Notes: generated by a model not told the origin, from the letters alone. A DNA stretch of 64,000 nucleotides from Clostridia bacterium (GCA_017467405.1 JAFTSH010000001.1:62001-126000), one strand, 5' to 3'; shown: positions 51,880-61,183, counted from the first letter of the stretch. A program made the numbers and translations.

Positions 51880-52230
51880 ATGAACAAAAACAAAAATCAA
51901 CTGCGTGAGGACGCAATCGAATTTGCGATTCAAATCTCAGATCTCTGCGATGAAATAAAAGGTTGTTCCGTTTATATAAACCAAATAGTACGTTCGTCTT
52001 CGTCAATCGGAGCGAATATTCATGAAGCAAGATATGCGCAGAGTAAAGCGGATTTCATAAACAAGCTTGAAATCTCTTTGAAAGAAAGTTCAGAAACGGA
52101 ATACTGGCTTGAACTGATTTTCCGTAAAGGCAAAATCTCCGAAGAAACATACGTATGGCTGCGTAATAGGTGCGGATCGATAAGACGAAGATTGATCGCC
52201 TCCATTACCACGGCGAAGGGTGACGGTTGA
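51880..52230 (+). CDS. Four-helix-bundle protein (23S rRNA intervening-sequence protein family)
   Basis: The 116-residue protein has LREDAIEFAIQISDLCDEI, a middle QIVRSSSSIGANIHEARYAQSKADF, and the final helix LKESSETEYWLELIFRKGKIS. This is the S23/IVP four-helix-bundle family first seen in rRNA intervening sequences and related to the Avd protein of diversity-generating retroelements. ATG 51880 follows AAAGAGG. It begins 24 bases after hairpin array A and is AT-richer than its neighbours. Array and gene look like one inserted unit. The function of free-standing members is unknown. Confidence 0.85.
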   Translation: MNKNKNQLREDAIEFAIQISDLCDEIKGCSVYINQIVRSSSSIGANIHEARYAQSKADFINKLEISLKESSETEYWLELIFRKGKISEETYVWLRNRCGSIRRRLIASITTAKGDG

Positions 52231-52327
52231 GGAGCGGGGCAGGCTTTGCGGCACGGAGCCGAAAACGGTCAGACGGCAGGAGATATGCACCGACGGGTAA
52301 TTTTGGTGCGGTTTTGGAGGAAACAAC

Positions 52328-52876
52328 TTGAAGGATTCACAGACGATACTGAAAAAAGGTGAGCTGGAGCTCAGACGCTGCGGCGAAAAAGATATTGAAA
52401 CGCTAGTTTACCTGCTTTCGTGCGGCAGACGGCAGATGCTCTCCCGCGGCTTTGAACAGTGGGACGAGGGGTTCGTATCGCAGACCTCCGCACTTGAGAT
52501 CCTGCGGAGAGGCGAGGCTTACGTGATATACGCAGATGGCACCCCCTGCTGTACGGCGCAGTTTTGCCTGCGCGAGGAGCCTGAGTACGAGGCCATCAGG
52601 GGAGAGGGCTGGCGGTGCAACAGCTTTATGGCGGTGCACAGGGTAGCCTCCGATCCGTCGGTACCCGTAAAGGGAAAGGGAAATCTGGTTTTTGCCTTTG
52701 CGGCAGAATACGCGCGGCTTTGCGGACGGCGGTCGCTGAGGATAGACACCGCGGACGAAAATACCGCAATGCAGCGTTGCCTTGCCCGAAACGGCTTTGA
52801 GATGCGCGGCAGGGTCACGCTTGCAACGGGTGAGGATCATCCTGCCTACGAGCTTATTTTGACAGAGGACGAATAA
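52328..52876 (+). CDS. GNAT-family N-acetyltransferase
   Basis: The TTG-started 182-residue protein (GGAGG eight bases upstream) shows the GNAT fold: LELRRCGEKDIETLVYLL at the start, a VHRVASDPSVPVKGKGNLVFAFAAEYARLCG acetyl-CoA-binding helix region, and SLRIDTADENTAMQRCLARNGFEMRG. The substrate is unknown. It begins a tight set with the DUF554 and dehydrogenase genes. Confidence 0.75.
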   Translation: MKDSQTILKKGELELRRCGEKDIETLVYLLSCGRRQMLSRGFEQWDEGFVSQTSALEILRRGEAYVIYADGTPCCTAQFCLREEPEYEAIRGEGWRCNSFMAVHRVASDPSVPVKGKGNLVFAFAAEYARLCGRRSLRIDTADENTAMQRCLARNGFEMRGRVTLATGEDHPAYELILTEDE

Positions 52877-52877
52877 T

Positions 52878-53603
52878 ATGAAGGAATTTATTGAAGCGCT
52901 TAATAATTTTCCCCTTACGGGAACCATCGTCAACGCGATAGCCGTCATCATCGGCGCGGCAATCGGAATGTTGCTCAAAAAGGGTATGAGCGAAAAGCTC
53001 AGCAGTACCGTTATGGCGGCGCTGGCTCTTTGTACTCTTTATATCGGAGTTTCGGGATCGCTTTCGGGACAGAATACGCTTATACTCATCGTTTCGATGG
53101 TGCTGGGTGCGCTTATCGGTGAGCTGATCGACCTTGACCGGCTTATTAACCGTCTCGGGGACAGGCTTCAGGCGCGATTTGCCTCCAAGGACGGCTCGGT
53201 ATCCGTTGCCGAGGGCTTCGTAACGGCGTCGTTGCTTTTTTGCGTCGGAGCCATGACGGTGGTCGGCTCGATGCAGAGCGGTGCGGCACACGATCATACC
53301 ACACTGTACGCCAAATCGCTGCTTGACTTTGCGGCGGCCATTATCTTTGCAAGCCAGCTGGGCTTCGGGGTGTTTTTCTCGGCCGCCTTCGTGCTGGTAT
53401 ATCAGGGAGCACTCAGCCTGCTTGCGGTCGGACTCGGAAGCTTTCTGAGCGACGCCGCTATCGCAGAAATGACCTGTGCAGGCTCGGTCATCATCGTCGG
53501 ACTTGCACTCAATATGCTTAAAATAACCAAGCTCAGGGTAATGAACTTTTTGCCTGCGATATTTATTGCACCGGCCATCAGTATGCTGACAGAGCTCTTT
53601 TAG
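52878..53603 (+). CDS. DUF554 membrane protein (YdfK-like)
   Basis: The 241-residue protein has six to seven membrane segments. Family stretches are GTIVNAIAVIIGAAIGMLLKKG at the start, ALCTLYIGVSGSLSGQN, FVTASLLFCVGAMTVVGSMQSG and GLALNMLKITKLRVMNFLPA. It may be a transporter, but none has a proven substrate. It lies one base after the GNAT stop. Confidence 0.8.
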   Translation: MKEFIEALNNFPLTGTIVNAIAVIIGAAIGMLLKKGMSEKLSSTVMAALALCTLYIGVSGSLSGQNTLILIVSMVLGALIGELIDLDRLINRLGDRLQARFASKDGSVSVAEGFVTASLLFCVGAMTVVGSMQSGAAHDHTTLYAKSLLDFAAAIIFASQLGFGVFFSAAFVLVYQGALSLLAVGLGSFLSDAAIAEMTCAGSVIIVGLALNMLKITKLRVMNFLPAIFIAPAISMLTELF

Positions 53604-53614
53604 GAGGAACAGGC

Positions 53615-54565
53615 GTGAAGATAGTTGTGATAGACGGCGCGACCGCCAACCCCGGAGACATATCGTGGGAGCCCATCTCAAGGCTCGGCGAGCTTGAGGT
53701 GTATGACTATACCCCGAGCGAGAGGATCGTTGAGGTTGCACGGGACGCGCAGGTCATAGTAAATAACAAGGTGACCATGACGAGGGAGATCATGCAGGCT
53801 CTCCCCGAGCTCAGGCTTATCGCGCTGCTTTCGACGGGATATAACATAATCGACCTCGAGGCGGCGAAGGAGCTTGGAATAGGCGTTGCAAACGTCCCTG
53901 CGTACAGCACTTCGCTCGTTGCACAGCACGCGTTCGCACTGCTTCTCGAGCTGACCGACCTCGTTGCACTTCACAGCGATTCGGTGCATAACGGAGAGTG
54001 GGATTTCAAAAAGGGCTTCTCATTCTGGAAAAAGCCCCTGACCGAGCTTTGCTCAAAGACTTTTGGTATAATCGGCTTCGGCTCGATAGGCAGAAGGGTG
54101 GCCGAGCTTGCCCGCGCCTTTGAGATGAAGGTCGTGGCCTGCAGCCGCAGTCCCTTTGAGAGCGATTTTGTGAAACAGGTCGATCTCGATACCCTGCTGT
54201 CGGTGAGTGACGTCATCTCGATCCACTGTCCGCTGACCGATGCGACGAGGGGGATGATCGACGCGCGTGCCATTTCGCTGATGAAGAAGAACGCCCTGCT
54301 TATCAACACCTCGCGCGGTCCCGTCATAAACGAAAGGGATCTTGCCGACGCTCTTAATTCGGGACGCATCGCAGGCGCGGGTCTTGACGTGCTTTCGGTC
54401 GAGCCGCCCCTGCCCGACAACCCTCTTCTCACCGCGAGCAACTGCTTTATCACACCGCATACTGCGTGGGCGGCGAGGGAAACGAGGGCGAGGCTTATCG
54501 ACCGCGTTTCGGAAAATATAGAAGCATATTTCTCTGGCAGACCTCAGAATATCGTAAATCTCTGA
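53615..54565 (+). CDS. D-2-hydroxyacid dehydrogenase (glycerate-dehydrogenase type)
   Basis: The GTG-started 316-residue protein has the NAD-binding GIIGFGSIGRRVAELARAF, the signature LLINTSRGPVINERDLADAL, and the catalytic Arg and Glu regions with ITPHTAWAARETR holding the His. These enzymes reduce 2-keto acids such as hydroxypyruvate or glyoxylate. TAGGAGGAAC precedes the start. The substrate is not fixed by context. Confidence 0.85.
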   Translation: MKIVVIDGATANPGDISWEPISRLGELEVYDYTPSERIVEVARDAQVIVNNKVTMTREIMQALPELRLIALLSTGYNIIDLEAAKELGIGVANVPAYSTSLVAQHAFALLLELTDLVALHSDSVHNGEWDFKKGFSFWKKPLTELCSKTFGIIGFGSIGRRVAELARAFEMKVVACSRSPFESDFVKQVDLDTLLSVSDVISIHCPLTDATRGMIDARAISLMKKNALLINTSRGPVINERDLADALNSGRIAGAGLDVLSVEPPLPDNPLLTASNCFITPHTAWAARETRARLIDRVSENIEAYFSGRPQNIVNL

Positions 54566-54594
54566 TCTTAGGGTGAAGAAAGGGAGAATACATT

Positions 54595-55839
54595 ATGAAA
54601 AAGCTTTTAGCGTTACTGCTGGCACTGTCGCTTCTAGTTTTTGCAGGCGGCTGCGGCGGCAGCGAGACCGGCAAAGACGCATCTTCAACCTTGGTTTCTT
54701 CGATGCAGAACGGGGAGTCTGTGTCCTCGGCCGTCAAATCGGAGAAACCCGATGAAGAGCCTTGGTATACGACCAACATTACCTTTACCGAGGACGACCT
54801 TAAGGCGGCTAAAGCGACCAAGTACGTTAAGCCCAAGAACGTTATCTTTATGATCGGTGACGGCATGGGTCTGAACGACATCGCCATCGCCAACAAGTTC
54901 AGTGATTTCAAGTTTGACATCGGTCTGGTTCTGGATCAGCTGCCGAATCGTGGCTTTGCCACCACTTATTCCAATGACAGCGCCGTGACCGACTCGGCCG
55001 CATCGGCTACTGCTCTGGCAACGGGCTTCAAGACGAACAACGGCTATATCGGCAAAGACCCTCAGGGTCAGGATCTGCTCAATATCAGCGAGATTGCACG
55101 CAGTCTGAACAAGCGTATCGGCATCGTCACCTCTGACCTGGTGACGGGCGCCACCCCGTCAGCCTTTGCCGTCCATAATATATCCCGTAACAACACCGAC
55201 GAGCTTGCCGGAGCCTTCCTCAAAATGAGACCCGACGTGCTCATCGGTAACGGATATTCGGATTTTATGGGCGTCGCTTATGCCGACGACGAGAATAGGA
55301 GTCTGTTCTACTCTGTAAACAGAGCCTCAACCTTCGGCTCGTTTGAGACTGCACTTAATAATGATAAAACCAACAGCAAGCCCTTCTTCGGCTTTACTGA
55401 TTTCAGCCTTAAATCGGGTGACTACCGTCTTGCTCAGTGCACCCAGACGGCGCTGCGGCGCCTTGAGAATGAAAACGGATTCTTCCTTATGGTTGAGAAT
55501 GCCGGTACCGATAAGGCAGGTCACAGCAACAACCGTCAGGGCAAGGTGGATAACGTCGCCGTATTTGATAAGGCGGTTGCCGTTGCGGTTAAGTATTGTA
55601 TCGAGCATCCCGATACCGTACTGATCGTTACCTCTGACCACGAGACCGGAGGGGTCGTTTTGCCTGAGGGCGATAACTATACCCTCGACGACGTTGCCTT
55701 CACTACCACCGGCCACTCTGCCGTTGACGTAGGCGTCTTTGCCCTCGGATACGGAACGGAATATTTCAACGGCAAAACGGTCGATAATATTGATATCGCA
55801 AAGTTTGCCATTTCGGCTGTCAAGGGTGAACTTAAATAA
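54595..55839 (+). CDS. Alkaline phosphatase, lipoprotein
   Basis: The 414-residue protein has a lipobox (FAGGCGG), a Ser-rich linker, and the PhoA-type catalytic core: NVIFMIGDGMGLND, nucleophile Ser134 in TDSAASATALATG, ENAGTDKAGHSN and SDHETGG plus TTGHSAVDV for zinc binding. It releases phosphate from phosphomonoesters at the cell surface. It lies 29 bases after the dehydrogenase gene. A Pho-box was not seen. Confidence 0.9.
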   Translation: MKKLLALLLALSLLVFAGGCGGSETGKDASSTLVSSMQNGESVSSAVKSEKPDEEPWYTTNITFTEDDLKAAKATKYVKPKNVIFMIGDGMGLNDIAIANKFSDFKFDIGLVLDQLPNRGFATTYSNDSAVTDSAASATALATGFKTNNGYIGKDPQGQDLLNISEIARSLNKRIGIVTSDLVTGATPSAFAVHNISRNNTDELAGAFLKMRPDVLIGNGYSDFMGVAYADDENRSLFYSVNRASTFGSFETALNNDKTNSKPFFGFTDFSLKSGDYRLAQCTQTALRRLENENGFFLMVENAGTDKAGHSNNRQGKVDNVAVFDKAVAVAVKYCIEHPDTVLIVTSDHETGGVVLPEGDNYTLDDVAFTTTGHSAVDVGVFALGYGTEYFNGKTVDNIDIAKFAISAVKGELK

Positions 55840-55892
55840 GCTTACGGCGACGGCCGTTATTTATACGAACGGATTTTACAGTGAAGGATCGG

Positions 55893-57155
55893 ATGGGCTG
55901 CATGAAAAGACGGATCTCGGTTTTGCTTGTTTTTCTCCTTTCAATGCTTACGGCCTGCGGCGGGAGCGGCAGCCCGGTCGGCAGCGGTACGGACGGTATC
56001 GTGAATTCGTCGGTTGCGAGCAGCGCATCGGACGGTGTTTCCGGACTGCCGTCGGACGGTGTGCCCGTCAGCAGTGAAGTGCACAGCGAGGTGGATATAA
56101 CTGTGGAACAAAAAACGGACCTGCTCATTGAGCGAATGGAGCTTGAGGAGAAAATTTATCAGCTTCTCGTCGTCACTCCCGAGCAATTGACGGGAGAAAA
56201 GACGGTAACGAAAACCACGAAAGCGCTGAAAAACGCCCTTGCGGAGCATCCCGTGGGCGGAGTGGTGCTTTTTGCCAAGAATATCACGGGACGAAAGCAG
56301 GTTACGAAGCTGCTTTTGGGAATTAAGGAAGCCTCGGCCGTCGCGCCCTTTTTGTGCGTTGACGAGGAGGGCGGCAGGGTAGCGCGCGTCGGAAATAATC
56401 CAGAGCTTGGAACGACCGCCTTTCCCGCCATGCTGACGGTGGGTGCCGACGGGGATACCTCGGCGGCTCAAAACGTCGGACGTGTGATCGGCAGTGAGCT
56501 GCTTGAGCTCGGCTTCAATCTCGATTTTGCCCCCGTTGCCGACGTTTTTACAAACCCCGAAAATACCGTGATCGGTGACCGCGCCTTCAGCACCGACCCC
56601 GAAATTGCGGCAGGAATGGTGTCGGCCGCGGTAAAAGGCTTTAACGAGAGCGGAATGCTTTGCACGCTGAAGCATTTTCCCGGTCACGGAGATACGGCAC
56701 AGGACTCGCACAAATCACCTGCGTTTTCGCTTCGCGGGTTGGAGGAGCTTCTGCAAAACGAGTTTTTACCCTTTTCGGCAGGCATTTCGGCGGGCGCTCC
56801 CTTGGTTATGGTTGGACATATTTCGCTGCCCAACGTGACGGGAAACGATATTCCGGCCACGCTTTCTCCCGAAATCGTCACGGGACTTCTGCGCCAACGA
56901 CTCGGGTTTGACGGAATCGTGATCACCGATTCGATGAGTATGGCCGCCGTCTCGGGGCTGTACGGGTCGGGTGAGGCGGCCGTTGCCGCCGTCAAAGCGG
57001 GCGTTGATATGATACTGATGCCCGAGGATCCCGTTGCCGCCGCCGAAGGCCTCGTGGCCGCGGTGCGCTCGGGCGAAATATCCGAACAGCGTATCGACGA
57101 GAGTCTGCGCCGCGTTTTGCAGGCGAAAATACGCGCCGGAATAATAGCTGAATAA
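55893..57155 (+). CDS. GH3 beta-N-acetylhexosaminidase, lipoprotein (NagZ-like)
   Basis: The protein of about 420 residues has a lipoprotein signal (LLSMLTACGG), a Ser-rich linker, and a glycoside hydrolase 3 domain. Visible motifs are FLCVDEEGGRVARVG, CTLKHFPGHGDTAQDSH with the NagZ-type catalytic His-Asp pair, and IVITDSMSMAAV with the nucleophile Asp. It removes N-acetylglucosamine from muropeptides or chitin-like sugars outside the cell. The start is uncertain among GTG 55881, ATG 55893 and ATG 55902. The second domain of two-domain Gram-positive NagZ is absent. Confidence 0.85.
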   Translation: MGCMKRRISVLLVFLLSMLTACGGSGSPVGSGTDGIVNSSVASSASDGVSGLPSDGVPVSSEVHSEVDITVEQKTDLLIERMELEEKIYQLLVVTPEQLTGEKTVTKTTKALKNALAEHPVGGVVLFAKNITGRKQVTKLLLGIKEASAVAPFLCVDEEGGRVARVGNNPELGTTAFPAMLTVGADGDTSAAQNVGRVIGSELLELGFNLDFAPVADVFTNPENTVIGDRAFSTDPEIAAGMVSAAVKGFNESGMLCTLKHFPGHGDTAQDSHKSPAFSLRGLEELLQNEFLPFSAGISAGAPLVMVGHISLPNVTGNDIPATLSPEIVTGLLRQRLGFDGIVITDSMSMAAVSGLYGSGEAAVAAVKAGVDMILMPEDPVAAAEGLVAAVRSGEISEQRIDESLRRVLQAKIRAGIIAE

Positions 57156-57163
57156 AGGAAGCG

Positions 57164-57192
57164 GCAGGCACTGGCTTAAGGTCGGTGCCTGC
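57164..57192 (+). terminator. Weak terminator after the hexosaminidase gene
   Basis: GCAGGCAC pairs with GTGCCTGC across a 13-base loop, followed by TTTGGGTT. The U-run is short. Confidence 0.5.
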
Positions 57193-57281
57193 TTTGGGTT
57201 GTAAATCGTGCTGTTTTTGCGGTAGAATGTATAGTGACAATACGGGCGGTGTGTGATACACTTATTTTACGAGGTGACGTT

Positions 57282-59552
57282 ATGAAATACCGAGAAGATC
57301 TGATACAGATTACCGACAGACTGTGCGACAGCAGTACGATGTATTCCCTGATCCTGCTTCGGGCAAGGTCGCTGACCGTTACGCTCAGCGGTTACCGCTG
57401 CTTTCTGGACGGGAAATATATCCTCTGCCTTAACTCCGAGGACAAGGTGTCGGTTCACGGCGGATACTGTGAGGCGACGAACCTGCGTTTTCTGCCCTGT
57501 TTTTACAACGTAAACCTCAATCACGAGCTGATAGGAATGGGGAAATACGACGAAATGCGCGAGAAATACGGTTACCCCGATTTCCGCTTTTTCCGTATGC
57601 GAGACGCTGACTATTTCGGAATCGTTTCTCTTTCGGACGAGGAGTACGATAACGCGGCGCTTTGCTTTTCTCAGGCCAAGCGCAACCTTGGAAACCACAA
57701 ATGTGACGATATGTGGTCCTGCCGCACGAGGTCGGACATTATCTCGCTGTTACAGATCGTGGATGCGGCTTATATGGGTAAGCAGAGCGGGCTCGGAAAC
57801 GAGATACTGCGGTACATTCACGACAATATAAACTCGCAGATCACCCTTGAGGCGCTTTGCCGCAGGTTCAATACCAACAGAACGACGGTTGCCGAAACGG
57901 TCAAGGAAAAGACGGGTCTGCCGCCCATAAAATATATTCTTGAGGTGCGGCTGAAGCAAAGCCGTCCCGATCTGCTTTTTACCGAGCTGCCCGTAAGGGA
58001 GATTGCGGTAAAATACGGATTTACAAACCCGAACTATTATATCCGCGCCTTCAAAAAGCGTTTCGGAATATCGCCGCTGAAATTCCGAAAGGAGGGGCTG
58101 GAGGCCAGAAGGCGCGACCTCGGCCGTCCCGATCACCCTTCTTCGCCGTCTGATACGAATATGACGGCAGAGGAATTTCGCGATTATTACACGAAGGGAC
58201 TCGGCAGGGCGATAATCCTCTTAAAGCAGCAGGCGGACAAGGAGTCCTTCAAAAAGGTGTTTCTCGACTGCGTTTTCGGCAACAAAAGGTTGATGGGCGT
58301 TTACGAAAAGGAGATCATCGATATATTTGACGACGAAGGACTCAGAGCCGAGATCGAAGCAAGGGGTTTTGAGGATCTCGAAAGGGAGATGCCCCGTACC
58401 GTTCTTATTCCGGTTTTGTTGCTTTTCGGCCACCGCGAAAGGGTGGAGGAGATAATCGAAAGACGGTACCGCGAGGCCTATGCACAGCTTCTTGAATACA
58501 CCAAAAAGCCGTGGGACGGCGATAAATATCCACTCTTTGCAAGTGTATATATGGAGGTCGCGGCGACGATCGGGAGATGTCTCAAGGCGGGTGACGAGCG
58601 GATAAAGCGGATGCTTTTTGATATTGCCGACCTTTTTGAATACTGTGAGCATCCCGTAGTGCCTACCTGGCAAAATCCTCTTTTCTGCATCTGGGACGGT
58701 GTCGGTGAGCATTTTTTCGTTATTCTCGACGAGGTCATCAAGGAACACAAAAACGGACGTTTGATTGATATCCGCAATGAGATGGTCAGGTGCGATCAGG
58801 CAAAAAAGCCTCCTACCGCAGAGGAGATACTCTCGCAAAAAAGCTGGACGAAGGACAATTGGTGGATGATTGACGGATTTGGCAGGGCCGACGAAGAAAC
58901 CGTTCGGACGGTTGCCGACGCCTTAATAAGGGATAAGGAGCTGTCCGGAAAGCTTCACCTGCTGCATCTTTTTATGATTTCGCCACACGATGAGAATCAG
59001 GTCGAATTCCCCCTCGACGTAGAGCCGCTTATCGAGTTTGCAAAACGAAGCAACTACGACCTCAATTCACCGCACGTGGAAGCGGTGCTGCAGATACTTT
59101 CCAACAAGCGGAGCGAAGCCGCCCGCGAGGTCGGAGTAAGACTTTTGAAGGAGGCGGACTCTACGGGAGCTCTTCGCGAACACGCCCGTAAGATACGCTT
59201 CGGAAAGAACTATATCCCCGAGCTCGACAGGGAGGAATTCGAGGAGCTTTTGTGCTCGCAGGACAAAGCGGATCGCTTTACCGCCCGCAATATCCTTATC
59301 GGAAATATCAGGAATGGGGTAGAAGGACTGCCCCTTGAGGTTATCCCCGAGGTGTTTTCAAAAATCGACGAAGGCTGGTTGAGGCTTGACCTCTGTAAAG
59401 CCCTTTGTGACAGGGGGCTCATGCCCGAGGAGCTTAAGGAGGAGTGCCGATACGATTCACACGGTAAGATAAGGGAGCTTTTTGTCAGGACCCCGAAGCC
59501 GGAGAACCGCCGCCGTACTGCCATCCTCACAGCTCCCGAAACGGCGAGGTAA
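57282..59552 (+). CDS. AraC-family regulator with long C-terminal helical region
   Basis: The 756-residue protein has an N-terminal sensor-like domain (residues 1-170, with SLTVTLSGYRCFLDGKYILCLN as in cupin AraC ligand domains). An AraC DNA-binding domain follows at about 185-280 (ITLEALCRRFNTNRTTVAETV and REIAVKYGFTNPNYYIRAFKKRFGISP in pieces). About 460 further residues are mostly helical, with repeats of the HEAT/DNA-alkylation-repair look near the end (RSEAAREVGVRLLKE, ADRFTARNILIGN). AraC regulators are normally about 300 residues, so the tail is the odd part. ATG 57282 follows GAGGTGAC. Confidence 0.75.
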   Translation: MKYREDLIQITDRLCDSSTMYSLILLRARSLTVTLSGYRCFLDGKYILCLNSEDKVSVHGGYCEATNLRFLPCFYNVNLNHELIGMGKYDEMREKYGYPDFRFFRMRDADYFGIVSLSDEEYDNAALCFSQAKRNLGNHKCDDMWSCRTRSDIISLLQIVDAAYMGKQSGLGNEILRYIHDNINSQITLEALCRRFNTNRTTVAETVKEKTGLPPIKYILEVRLKQSRPDLLFTELPVREIAVKYGFTNPNYYIRAFKKRFGISPLKFRKEGLEARRRDLGRPDHPSSPSDTNMTAEEFRDYYTKGLGRAIILLKQQADKESFKKVFLDCVFGNKRLMGVYEKEIIDIFDDEGLRAEIEARGFEDLEREMPRTVLIPVLLLFGHRERVEEIIERRYREAYAQLLEYTKKPWDGDKYPLFASVYMEVAATIGRCLKAGDERIKRMLFDIADLFEYCEHPVVPTWQNPLFCIWDGVGEHFFVILDEVIKEHKNGRLIDIRNEMVRCDQAKKPPTAEEILSQKSWTKDNWWMIDGFGRADEETVRTVADALIRDKELSGKLHLLHLFMISPHDENQVEFPLDVEPLIEFAKRSNYDLNSPHVEAVLQILSNKRSEAAREVGVRLLKEADSTGALREHARKIRFGKNYIPELDREEFEELLCSQDKADRFTARNILIGNIRNGVEGLPLEVIPEVFSKIDEGWLRLDLCKALCDRGLMPEELKEECRYDSHGKIRELFVRTPKPENRRRTAILTAPETAR

Positions 59553-59627
59553 AGGGGACGGAATATAAAGTCCGGGAAGAAAAACATACATATGCTTTGC
59601 GACAACAAATGCAATGCTTCTCAAGAA

Positions 59628-59663
59628 AACAGGACGGAGAATTTTTACATTCTCCGTCCTGTT
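59628..59663 (+). terminator. Terminator after the AraC gene
   Basis: AACAGGACGGAGAAT pairs perfectly with ATTCTCCGTCCTGTT. Confidence 0.85.
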
Positions 59664-60012
59664 GCCGTTATATTTCAGATACGTTCGTCCGCGCAGTGAT
59701 TTGAACTATAGCTTTATATTTTTGAAGATTTCTATATTGCCTTTGTAGCTCATGGGTGAAACAGGGCTGGGATGGTATATCGGAATTATTTTAGTATTAT
59801 CAACGTAAAATTCTTTTCCTGCTCAGAGAGCAGCCTTCAATTCGTGCGGTGTATCAGGGTGAAAAACTCAAAAATATGTAATATAATGAATTTAATCCAA
59901 CCATTTGGCGATTTTTTGATTTACGAAATTAGAGAATTCGCAAAATGTTATCTTCAATTTAAATAGACGTCTTGATAAAATATAGACACAAAAACAAAGG
60001 AGGTCAATGCAC
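59664..60012. other. AT-rich intergenic stretch without recognised gene
   Basis: About 350 bases of visibly AT-rich sequence lead to the XRE gene. I see no open frame, tRNA or repeat. Composition changes here from the GC-rich host pattern to the AT-richer right end, so a junction with acquired DNA may lie in or near this stretch. Confidence 0.4.
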
Positions 60013-60849
60013 ATGAGCATTGGAAAAAATATCGCAAAATATAGGAAATCATTAGGTCTTACGCAAGAAGAATTAGGAGTAAAACTTGGAGTTACCAATC
60101 AAGCAGTTTCAAAGTGGGAATCCGAGGCATCGATGCCGGATGTAATGCTATTGCCTGAAATTGCTACCGTTTTGGGCATATCATTAGATGATATCTACGG
60201 AATTGCAAAAGAGCCGGAAAAAGTATCAGTTTCAGCCGATGAATTTCCATCCTTTTGTCATAAAAAGCTTATTGACTTGTTTTACTACAATACCAAAATT
60301 AGATTCACACATATCGGTTCATCTGACGTAGAACAGTTAGATTATCAGATCAAAAAGTTGATGGATGGTTGCCGAATCGGCTGCATTTCCAACACTCAGG
60401 GAGCGATTGTAATTACAGATGATTTTTCCTTCATGGATTGCAGTTATAAAGCAGAAGGCAGCGAAAAAGTTATTAAAAGCCAAGGTGTTGATGATTACAC
60501 GCTGATGTATTTGACTGACAAAAATCTTCGAAAGGTCTTTTATTATCAGTATAAATCAGCTTTTGAAAAAAGCAAAACAAATAATTCCGAGTTCACTTTT
60601 GATGAAATAATGAACGGTTGCAATCTTACAGAAGATGAAACGGCTATGGCTTTGAGGCTTTTAAAAGACTGTCACATTAACGAGGTTTATACAGATCAAG
60701 TCACAAAGACAAAAAAGTATGTGTTTTTAATATCAAACGCATTGTACGCATATGCAGTATATAAACTTGTTGGACTTTTGTCAGAGGACCCCGTTTGGAC
60801 GGTTGTTCGCGACACATCGATGATAAGCGACTATGCTTTTGAAAAATAA
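60013..60849 (+). CDS. XRE-family transcription regulator with C-terminal sensor-like domain
   Basis: The 278-residue protein has an N-terminal Cro/CI HTH (GLTQEELGVKLGVTNQAVSKWESEASMPD in pieces). Its C-terminal region of about 190 residues contains a possible second winged helix near the end (FDEIMNGCNLTEDETAMALRLLKDC). ATG 60013 lies nine bases after AAAGGAGG; ATG 60007 is too close. The gene is AT-rich and stands alone with its own terminator. The target is unknown. Confidence 0.7.
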   Translation: MSIGKNIAKYRKSLGLTQEELGVKLGVTNQAVSKWESEASMPDVMLLPEIATVLGISLDDIYGIAKEPEKVSVSADEFPSFCHKKLIDLFYYNTKIRFTHIGSSDVEQLDYQIKKLMDGCRIGCISNTQGAIVITDDFSFMDCSYKAEGSEKVIKSQGVDDYTLMYLTDKNLRKVFYYQYKSAFEKSKTNNSEFTFDEIMNGCNLTEDETAMALRLLKDCHINEVYTDQVTKTKKYVFLISNALYAYAVYKLVGLLSEDPVWTVVRDTSMISDYAFEK

Positions 60850-60919
60850 TATACCGTATCAGATATGCCCGATCATATGATACATTTTGACGGTAACAAA
60901 TTTATGGGGTCTCGTAATT

Positions 60920-60955
60920 AAAAAATAATCGGAGGGGTCGCTCCGATTATTTTTT
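60920..60955 (+). terminator. Terminator after the XRE gene
   Basis: AAAAAATAATCGGAG pairs perfectly with CTCCGATTATTTTTT around GGGTCG. Confidence 0.9.
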
Positions 60956-61007
60956 GTCCCTATTGTACCTCAACCATAGCATAAAAGCGGTGGATGGGCA
61001 AGGGATT

Positions 61008-61182
61008 AGTGATATTCTGTGCTTCGCACAGAGTGATATTTTCACTTCGTGAAAGTGATATTGAAACCTTACGGTTTCAGTGATATTATATTCGCCCTTA
61101 AAACTCGCGAAACGAATATCACTTGGACGAAGTCCAAATATCACTGCGAAGCAATATAACTCGCCGTAAGGCGAATATAACT
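61008..61182. repeat. Mirrored hairpin array B (four AGTGATATT plus four inverted spacers)
   Basis: AGTGATATT occurs at 61008, 61032, 61054 and 61079. The inverted form follows at 61115 and 61137 (AATATCACT) and at 61153 and 61174 (AATATAACT, one base changed). Hairpins between them are CTGTGC-TTC-GCACAG (61017), TTCAC-TTC-GTGAA (61041), GAAACC-TTAC-GGTTTC (61063), TGGAC-GAA-GTCCA (61124), GC-GAA-GC (61146) and CGCC-GTAA-GGCG (61162). The centre (61088-61114) has TTCGC and GCGAA arms. The plan is the same as array A with another spacer. Confidence 0.9.
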
Positions 61183-61183
61183 G

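Noticed and set aside
59700..59760. A short peptide frame on the minus strand in the AT-rich gap
   Set aside because: It is about 15 codons with no ribosome binding site or recognisable similarity.
61008..61182. CRISPR array
   Set aside because: Same reasons as for array A: short inverted spacers with palindromic units and no cas gene.
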